Shown here: positions 54,019 to 64,000 of the stretch, piece after piece
Position numbering within the stretch: the first letter of the stretch is position 1
Layout: every line of letters begins with the position of its first letter
Origin: Isoetes taiwanensis
Taxonomy: Eukaryota; Streptophyta; Lycopodiopsida; Isoetales; Isoetaceae
Reading direction: 5' to 3'
DNA length: 64,000 bases
NCBI GenBank assembly: GCA_021234155.1
Contig: JAJEKV010000155.1
Location: forward strand, 543,912-607,911
Notes under the pieces: model-generated
The model's input: the letters and a program-made list of their open reading frames with translations, nothing else
Databases searched by the model: none
Told to the model about the DNA's origin: nothing
Position numbers and translations under genes: made by a program

Positions 54019-57000
54019 ATAATGTGTTGGAACATAAATTCTATTAGTCAGTATAAAATAGATGTAGTAGATGATCTATTTTCAAATGTAGATGTTTTGT
54101 TCTTCTTAGAAACTTGTGAAAATGAAGAAAAAGGTTTACCGTGACATACATGGGTTTACACTTTTTGCACTCCGCTTGGCACAATAAAAGGCCGGCCCTA
54201 AAAGGACATGGCCGGGATTGCATGCTATGTAAGGTCGGGGCATGAAACACTCGTGAAAATAATGAATGAAAGAGGATCATTGCAGAAAGATATCCGGATG
54301 GAGTTACAAGGCCAGAAAGGTAAGATCTTTGTGGCGGGATGTTACTTTCCGCCGAGAGAATCACCAGTTTATGACTCAGACCACCTGGATCGGGATGACC
54401 CCTTTTTTAGCTTAGAACAGGATGTGCTTTCATTGCTGCCAGATGGTGATGTTCTCTTATTAGGAGATTTCAACGGGCGCATTGCTACCAAACAAGCAGC
54501 TATCGCTAGCATGGAAGGGGATCCCGTATGGGTTGAGATGCTTGATGATAAGGAAGTATCCCAGGAAGGATGGAGTAGAACCACGGCAGATAGAATAAGA
54601 TGGCCTACACCCCAAGGCAACCATGTGCTTAATATGTGCAATGCGGGCTGGATTTATTGGTTTATAATGGCACAATGAGGTTTCAGTGTAGTAAGTGCAC
54701 ATGCGAAAAATGCAAGTGTTGTTGATCTCGTTCTTGCTACATCCCGCTTCTGAGCGATCGTGTGTTACATATGTATATAGGGGAAGAGATGGATAAGATC
54801 TCGATCATACACCGATAACAATTTGTGTTAAGCACCAAGAATTACACATGCCACCGTGCACGCGGTGTCTCGAGCCTCGCGATAATGTATGAAATATCAT
54901 AAAGTGGAAAGCTATATGAAGAAGTATGAGGCAAGAGCCTCCACAACAAATTGGCCCAAATGCGACAATAAAATTAAGTGACAAGATTGCAGAGTTAGTT
55001 CTAGATGTTGCCACCGATTGTTTTGTCTCACGCAAAAGATGAAGGGGTTGCCATGCAATAGTTGGTTTGATGCGCCTTGTAGAGCAAAAAAGAGAGGCAT
55101 TTAAGCGGCAAGGGGGAAGATAGACAGAGATTAAAGAAAGAATATTTTGCACTCACGAAATCAAAAAGAAAAAGTATGTATATCGAGACAAATAGGAGCT
55201 GATCCGACACTATAGCGGATCCCAAAAATTCTGAATGAGCTTAAGCCTAAGATGAAGCGTGAGACCCACTGAAACCATGGCTTTATTAAGCCAAGTGTGT
55301 ACACTCAGATCACATGCCGAGGCCAATGCCTGTAATATTGACTTACAGGGATGTAGGCCGTGCTTTGATCCGAAGACTTAGAAGAAGGGTTAAGTCATCT
55401 CTTGCCAACGGAAAGCGGCCGATTCAATTAGGTCGGTAGCTGAAATGTTCAAATGGGCGGGTAACTCAATACATGTTGCATTGTTGTTATTATTTAACAA
55501 TGTTTTTTAGCAAAAGGTTTCCTCGCACTTGGCAAATGAATGTAGTTATCCCCTTGCATAAAGCTGAGATGAGAATGATCCCGAAATTACCGAATGATTC
55601 TGGTTAGTAGTTTATATGCCAAATTATTTGTCGCTATGTGAATTGTAAATTGAGCACCGGGCTGAAAAACATAATGTTAGAGCCACTGGACAGGCAGGCT
55701 TTAGACCAAAAAGATCTACAATTGATCATTTGGTTACTTTGCGAGCTATGGTAGATTCGGTTAAGGGTAAGAAAAAACCCCTTTATGCTAAGGCATTTGA
55801 CACGGTATCTCGTAGTAATTTATGGGAGAGGATGGAGGCCCTAGGGGTACCAATTGAGCTTAGACATGCAGTGAAGATACTTTATGATAAAGTTTTAGTA
55901 CAGCTATCATCCCCCTACATTGAGCAATGCGCACATGTGGTAGAAAGTAATATTGGAGTGAAGCAAGGGTGCCCATTGTCGCCCACACTATTTGGCCTAT
56001 TCATAGACCAACTGCAGGCTTGGATGTCCGAATATGGCGGGGAGGGGACCCCATTGTTTAGATGCATGGTTCTCATTTGCTCTTATATGCCGATGATGTT
56101 GTTCTTCTTTCCCCGCTCGATGGGATGGCATGCGAAAACATTTAGATACGGCACATTTACGTGAACAGAAAAGTATGAGGGTAAATATGTCAAAGACTAA
56201 GATGATGGTATTTGGGACAAATAAAGTAGATCATCTTAAATTCCTCTATCATGGAGAACCTGTGGAAATTGTCACCTCATATAAGTATCTAGGGATACAT
56301 GTGGACAAGGGGCATAGCTGGAGTACATTATATCGAGTGCTGGTCTAAACAATTTTGCTCTATGGGTGTGAAGTATGGGGGCCGGGATTATCTGTAGAAT
56401 CCTGGAAAAAGGTTGAGAAAGTGCAGAAGAAGTTCTTGAGAACAGAATTGGGTACTAAACCTCAAACTCCATATGATATGTTGCTTGTAGAGTGTGGCAT
56501 GATGCCACTAGAGGCTGAAGCCCTATGCAGAATGCTTACATATCTCTCTAAGTTGCTATTTGATATGCCAGAAGATAGCTTACCAAGGCTAGCATTAGAA
56601 GAAACAAGAGACAAGGGATGGTACTCAGATATTAGGGAATGGATGAGGAAGTATGGGATGGACATTATTCATGGTATACGTGAGAATAAGGGCAATCTAA
56701 GAGAGTGGGTGCATGAGCACCTCATTAGAAGAAGCTGGAGAGTCCCGGAGACAAAAAAACATTTCTATAGACAGTATATAAATCCCACTCTCCAAGAGGC
56801 CAAATATCTCAAGGAAGGTGTGTCTTTTGGTGCCAGACAGATGATAGCCAGGATGCGGCTTAGCTCCCATAGGCTTGGGGTTGAAGTAGGACGTTGGAGT
56901 AATATTCCCCATGAATTGAGATTTTGCAAAGTATGCAATATGGGAGAAGTAGAAGATGAATTACATGTCATCGTAAGGTGCCCGTCATACTCAGGGATTC

Positions 57001-57215
57001 GAGATAAGTACAGTATCCATTCAAACTCTTTGCTGGAATTCTTTGATATGCCTGGACATCACATTGGGAAATACTTGAAGGAAATATTCATACAGAGAGA
57101 ACAGTTAATGAGTATTAAAGATTGTAATGTTATACATGATGAGAGATGGGAAGAGTCTAATGCATTCTTGTTAGAAGATACATTAGAGGAGTACATTGAT
57201 CGTCTCATAGACCTG
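54019..57215 (+). pseudogene. LINE copy C ORF2 remnants
   Basis: Endonuclease: MCWNIN, LFFLETCENEEKG, AGCYFPPRESPVYD, LLGDFNGR (54208-54678). Reverse transcriptase: AFDTVSRSNLWERM, IGVKQGCPLSPTLFGLFIDQ, a shifted YADD region near 56090, SYKYLGIHVDKG. The C-terminal part is open from 56355 to beyond 57215: LLYGCEVWGPG, MRLSSHRLGVEVGRW, CKVCNMGEVEDELHVIVRC. A TAA at 56346-56348 replaces the expected Gln codon and is shared with copy E. The frame has no stop before the 3' end. Confidence 0.65.
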
Positions 57216-57255
57216 GTGGTCTGCAGACGTAATAAATACAACATTTCATTTCATT

Positions 57256-57768
<513 letters not shown>

Positions 57769-57958
57769 GAAATTTATAAGAGATGTCCTAAATATGAGAG
57801 AACAAATTAGCCATAATTCATTGTTGAGAGAAGACTTGGGAGAAGAGGCTAATGCATTACTGTCTGAGGATGCATTAGATGATATTTTCTATAATGTTGA
57901 ATGTACTTGTTGAACGTCTCATAGACCTGGTGGTCTGCAGACGTGAATAAAAAAACAT

Positions 57959-57962
<4 letters not shown>
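57769..57962 (+). mobile_element. LINE copy D, 3' terminal fragment
   Basis: Only the last 47 codons of ORF2 remain ([34 protein letters not shown], stop TGA 57911-57913), plus GGTCTGCAGACGTGAATAAA and (CT)n. It starts abruptly inside a 75-bp array unit. Confidence 0.65.
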
Positions 57963-58029
<67 letters not shown>

Positions 58030-58109
58030 CAAAGCAATGTAGTGTGGGTGTGTGGTCACATGTCCGGTTGGATCTTTGCCTGGTGGTGGCGTTAAAACTA
58101 CTATCTATG

Positions 58110-58200
<91 letters not shown>
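57963..58200 (+). repeat. (CT)n tracts with one array unit
   Basis: CT tracts at 57963-58027 and 58110-58200 surround a unit with GTGGTCACATGTCCGG and GTGGCGTTAAAACTACTATC. A DIRS-family fragment begins at the end of the second tract. Confidence 0.8.
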
Positions 58201-58202
<2 letters not shown>

Positions 58203-58500
58203 TCCTCTCTCATCCTCATCCTCCGGTGACCCCTCTTTTTTAGCCCTCTCCCTCTTCTTTGCTTGGTTATCCTATTATTTGCCTTTATGGTGGAGGGATT
58301 GTCTTCTCGCTATCGGCTTGGACCCATCTCTTTATAGTGCAGCATTCTACTTTTCGTCCTTGCGGGGCCGGGGCCGGCGGCTTGTGGCTGGGGAGTTCCA
58401 CATGATTCGGCTTCGTTAACACGGTCGCTGGCGATCCTCTTCTTCTCACTCTCGCTACGTGCTTCGTGACCCGACTCAACACTTGGAGGTTTCGCGGCGG
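58201..58500 (+). repeat. DIRS recombinase C-terminal remnant
   Basis: Matches 43960-44215 in order (ATCCTATTxxTTGCxTTATGG, CCACATGAT, GGCGATCCTCTTCTTCTC, TTTCGCGGCGGCTGGGC). The end reads RFRGGWAYS, like copy 44145-44205. No open frame remains. Confidence 0.5.
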
Positions 58501-58931
58501 CTGGGCTTATAGTTAGGAAGTTCTCTGGTAGTCGGTCGGTTTTGTATCTATTGCGAGTCCCTTCCCAGAATCGCATCGATCCGAGCCCTCGGATCGCCAT
58601 TCTGGGGAGGGACGAGCCATTATATAAGGCTCTTTCCCCTTCAGGACCGGTTATCGGCGTCTTCTCACAGCAGCTTCCTTCCTTCTTCTAGCTTCCCTCC
58701 CTTCCCGCCCTGCTCAGTGGGGACGCGTCTGTTTTATTTGTGTCTTTGGGCCTTGCACTTTTGTTGTTGTTCACTTTGCATTTACTATAATAATGTTTTT
58801 TGCATCACTATCATGCCATTTTTTCATATGTTTTTTCCACCTGTTGGGTGATGCTTTCTCCACCTTTCAGGTGATGCTATTTATTTCCACCTTGAGGGTG
58901 ACGCTATTTATTTCCACCTTGAGGGTGATGC
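58501..58931 (+). repeat. DIRS-family terminal-type repeat, copy 3
   Basis: GCTTATAGTTAGGAAGTTCT through TATATAAGGC (58621-58630), CTTTGGGCCTTGCACTTTTG to about two units of the 27-bp minisatellite, then broken by LINE copy E at about 58932. Confidence 0.6.
58621..58630 (+). promoter_or_regulatory. TATA box in DIRS-family repeat
   Basis: TATATAAGGC preceded by GACGAGCCAT. The same box lies at 61431 and, altered, at 44304. Confidence 0.4.
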
Positions 58932-59961
58932 TGTTGAGCATAGAGTAAATGGAGGCCTGAAAGCACTATATAGCATGCAGCGTAAAAGTGGAAAAGCAGA
59001 AATATGGGACTTTAGCCTGAAGCGTACATTATATCGAGTGCTGGTCTAAACAATTTTGCTCTATGGGTGTGAAGTATGGGGGCCGGGATTATCTGTAGAA
59101 TCCTGGAAAAAGGTTGAGAAAGTGCAGAAGAAGTTCTTGAGAACAGAATTGGGTACTAAACCTCAAACTCCATATGATATGTTGCTTGTAGAGTGTGGCA
59201 TGATGCCACTAGAGGCTGAAGCCCTATGCAGAATGCTTACATATCTCTCTAAGTTGCTATTTGATATGCCAGAAGATAGCTTACCAAGGCTAGCATTAGA
59301 AGAAACAAGAGACAAGGGATGGTACTCAGATATTAGGGAATGGATGAGGAAGTATGGGATGGACATTATTCATGGTATACGTGAGAATAAGGGCAATCTA
59401 AGAGAGTGGGTGCATGAGCACCTCATTAGAAGAAGCTGGAGAGTCCCGGAGACAAAAAAACATTTCTATAGGCAAGATATAAAATCCCACTCTCCAAGAG
59501 GCCAAATATCTCAAGGAAGGTGTGTCTTTTGGTGCCGCATGGATGATAGCCGAGGGATGCGGCTTAGCTCCCATAGGCTTGGGGTTGAAGTAGGGCGTTG
59601 GGTAATATTCCCCATGAATTGAGATTTTTGCAAAGTATGCAATATGGGAGAAGTAGAAGATGAATTACATGTCATCGTAAGGTGCCCGCTCATACTCGAG
59701 GGGATTCGAGATAAGTACAAATTATCCATTCAAACTCTTTCTTTGAATTCTTTGATATGCCCGGACATCACATTGGGAAATACTTGAAGGAAATATTCAT
59801 ACAGAGAAAGCAGTTAATGAGTATTAAAGATTGTAATGTTATACATGATGAGAGATGGGAAGAGTCTAATGCATTCTTGTTAGAAGATACATTAGAGGAG
59901 TACATTGATCGTCTCATAGACCGGTGGTCTGGGCGTAATAAATACAACATTTCATTTCATT

Positions 59962-59962
<1 letters not shown>
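58932..59962 (+). mobile_element. LINE copy E, 5'-truncated
   Basis: Starts at VEHRVNGGLKALYSMQRKSG, a segment deleted from copy C. From 59024 it is nearly identical to copy C from 56323, including the TAA in place of Gln (59047-59049). The frame 59056-59622 carries LLYGCEVWGPG. Between about 59470 and 59750 many one- to five-base differences break the frame. The 3' end is GGTCTGGGCGTAATAAATAC, TTTCATTTC and (CT)n. Confidence 0.75.
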
Positions 59963-61680
<1,718 letters not shown>

Positions 61681-61686
61681 TCAGGT

Positions 61687-61795
61687 GATGCTATTTATTT
61701 CCACCTTGAGGGTGACGCTATTTATTTCCACCTTGAGGGTGATGCTATTTATTTTCACCTTGAGGGTGATGCTATTTATTTCCACCTTGAGGGAG
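61687..61795 (+). repeat. 27-bp minisatellite, four units
   Basis: Same unit as at 44557, uninterrupted here; one unit reads TTTTCACC instead of TTTCCACC. Confidence 0.85.
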
Positions 61796-63425
61796 CATAA
61801 TTGTTTTCCACCCGCTGGGTGATGCTTCTCCACCTTCTGGGTGCTGCTTTTTATGTTTCTAATCTGCTCTTCTTTGCAGGTTTTTGATTGTGCGGCTTGC
61901 CTTGTCCCTGCCATGCATGTTAGTTTTTCTAACCATTCACGGGTATTTTTAGGGTTCTGTTGGGTTGTTGCAGGTTTTTCGCGGTCTTCCTCGGTCCCGC
62001 TTTCTTGGCCATCGAATTGCACATCTCTTTCGTGATCTCCGGCCCCAGCCGCCTTAAAGGTCCTGCTATATTTGTGTTAGCCATCAACCCACCACTTTCG
62101 GTTCTCCAGGCAACACATTAAAGGGGATTCCGCGTCTTACGGGGCCTGCTATATTTGTGTTCGCCATCAATCCATCTCCTTCGGTTTTCCAGGCAACACA
62201 TTCAAGGTTGTTGGCGACCATTTCTCCTTTGGGGTTTCCTCGAAAACCCGAAAGCACGGGGTTTTTTATCCCGATGAGAAGTTGTCGCCATTACCCTTCT
62301 ATATTGCCTGTGCACATTTCTTTTTACGGGGTAGTCCGATATTGTTCCTATGGTCGGCTACCCCTCTCTATTCTTCAAAATATTGTATACTGCTGCTGTG
62401 ATGAATGACAAGCAGCTCTTCTTCTATTCACGTTGCTTCCTTTGGCTCTCTCCATCCTCTTTTCTCCTCTTTGGAGATTTGCTTTCCCTTCTGTCCAATC
62501 TCTTTAGCTATTTCTACGGCGGTGAAGAATTGAAGGATCACTATATTTATTATTTTTTCGACTTCTTTTCCCAAGTGCAGTGCGACCCCAAGGGGTTAAC
62601 GTTCCTCTTTTCTTCTCTTTTAGATTGCTCTTCCTCTTTCCTTCCCATTTGACTTGCTCTTTCTCATGGTTTCTTGCACGCACTTTCTTTGTTTTGCATG
62701 CTACGCGGAGGATTCACAATCTGAGCTTGATCTCTTCGCGCAATTTCTTCGTGAATGCTGTCTGATTTTTTGCATGTCAATTGAAGGAGTCGCTTTGTTG
62801 CATGCATCTAGTCCAGATTGTTTTTTTCGGATGGAACTCATCGATTGTTTTCGTTTTTTGCATAGATTGCATACAGATTATTTCCTCACAGGGCCACTAA
62901 TGGTTTGCAGGCGACCTAGGTATCTTTCTTTGCAGTATTTTCTTGCATGCAGGGCGGATTTGTCAGCATCGAATCAATTCATAGAGATTTGGGCAGCCCC
63001 GGCATCTGAGAAGCCTTCATCTTGCTTTGCCAGTTTCTATGCATTTTACAGGCGTGATTCAGTCTTCCTTAGAGCAATTGCCTCGTGCATGCTGGCTGAT
63101 TTATGCATGTCAATTGCTGGTGTAACGTTTCTCGCATGCATCTCTGGTCCATGTTGTTTTTTCGGGTGGAATCCTTCGATTGTTTTTTGTCTTTTGCACA
63201 GATTCCAGATGGTTGACGTGTTTAGGGTGTCGGTTTGTCATCTTATGGATGCGGGATCGAGCCGTGGTACTGTCAATCCATTTTGGGTTCTTCACTATTT
63301 TTCTACAGGTATCTCTGAATGGATGCGCGGGAGGGGTTAGCACACTTCTCCTCATTCTAGACTTTGAGTTCTATCTTGCACTTGGGATTTCGATTTGACC
63401 TTGATTCTTCACTCTCTCCACTCTT
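61796..63425 (+). repeat. DIRS-family leader region, copy 2
   Basis: Near-identical to 44665-46215. It holds the hairpin core (about 62212-62288) and a 228-codon frame (62654-63340), broken in the other copy, with no family resemblance. Copies diverge after CTTCCTTCCACACAA (46206 and 63435). Confidence 0.55.
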
Positions 63426-64000
63426 CCTTCCACACAACGTGGGTGGCCATCTTCAAGCCATCATCCGTCATTACTTTCCTCCATCACCTTCTGATTCTCA
63501 TGCTTCCACTCAGCAGTCCCTTCCTCAAAATCAACCAGTTGGCCCTTCACGCCCTTCTTGTTCTGGTCATGTCCAACTTAACACCACGCATGTCACTGTC
63601 TCCTCCTCCTCTACAGAAACAAGGCCCTCCAGGTTCTCAACATGTCTCACAAACATCACAAACAAGGCAACAACAGGGCTCCACCACCTCCGCACCTCGC
63701 CAAATTTTGTATCAATATCGGCAGGATGTTGTGCCGCTGCCTCAAGTTACAAGAATCCCGTGAAGCTCTCATGAATGGGGTTCAAACGGCCCTAGAGGCC
63801 TCGGGGGACACGTTCACCGAGACCTTCAAGCCGCTACCCACGCAAGTTCATACTCACGGAGACCCAAATTCTTCAAGCCAAGCACGAGGTTTTTACAGTT
63901 CGTGAGGATCTAAAGGCTGCCCACAATCGAATAGTCAAAACTGGGCGATCCGGGACACAGGCTCAATTCGCGCACCACCATTCAGAATTATTGGAGCGTG
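63426..64000 (+). pseudogene. Gag-like region of DIRS-family element, partial
   Basis: Following the leader, frames read a Pro/Ser/Gln-rich part (SQPSLP-type, 63440-63640). After shifts they give EALMNGVQTALEASGDTF, then ETQILQAKHEVFTVRED and LKAAHNRIVKTG with coiled-coil character, running off the window at 64000. The position after the leader and before where the reverse transcriptase lies in the other copy suggests gag (ORF1). At least two frame changes are needed. The assignment is by position. Confidence 0.35.

Noticed and set aside
62654-63340. 228-codon frame in the DIRS-family leader
   Set aside because: Broken in the otherwise near-identical copy at 45433-46109; no family resemblance; more likely non-coding leader.

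Overview
This window looks like plant nuclear DNA, dominated by mobile elements. The gene remnants are typical of land plants: a class II small heat-shock protein with a correctly placed intron, a bHLH transcription factor with several small exons, chalcone synthase, bulb-type lectin and UNC93-like fragments, and a nuclear-type tRNA with A and B boxes. The transposon mix is a DIRS-like tyrosine-recombinase retrotransposon, L1-type LINEs ending in long (CT)n tails, Helitrons, a Copia-like LTR element and CACTA-like palindromes. This fits a large repeat-rich genome such as a fern or another non-flowering land plant, but the lineage is inference. No bacterial operons, CRISPR arrays or rRNA genes were seen.

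Layout. 0.7-1.8 kb: a MACPF-like exon (minus). 2.3-6.2 kb: Helitron-like remnants with purine-rich cores around an unidentified GC-richer block. 7.2-10.1 kb: SINE-like tails, a CACTA-like palindrome and a LINE 3' end. 10.8-12.8 kb: host gene fragments (small HSP; bulb-type lectin fused to chalcone synthase; one unidentified exon). 13-16.9 kb: SINE tails, a second LINE 3' end and pyrimidine tracts. 17.2-25.1 kb: two inverted copies of a terminal-inverted-repeat element. Between them lie a complete Copia-like LTR element without pol, a bHLH pseudogene whose 3' end it hit, and a tRNA-Ala gene. 25-31.6 kb: no recognisable gene. 31.6-35.7 kb: DIRS-family sequence and a Helitron with both ends. 36-39.7 kb: unassigned. 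39.7-41.3 kb: second copy of that Helitron. 41.3-46.2 kb: DIRS-like reverse transcriptase, RNase H, connecting domain and recombinase, then its non-coding repeats. 46.3-61 kb: five or more LINE copies, (CT)n tracts and a tandem duplication of about 2.7 kb. 61-64 kb: a second DIRS-family copy whose gag-like region leaves the window.

How it fits together. Elements are stacked. The Helitrons sit in DIRS-family repeats. A LINE interrupts a DIRS-family minisatellite. The Copia-like element sits two bases past the bHLH stop codon and carries an UNC93-like exon. SINE-like repeats share their 3' tail with the LINEs. Nearly every reading frame is broken. The best preserved are the last 853 codons of a LINE ORF2 and the two-exon small HSP.
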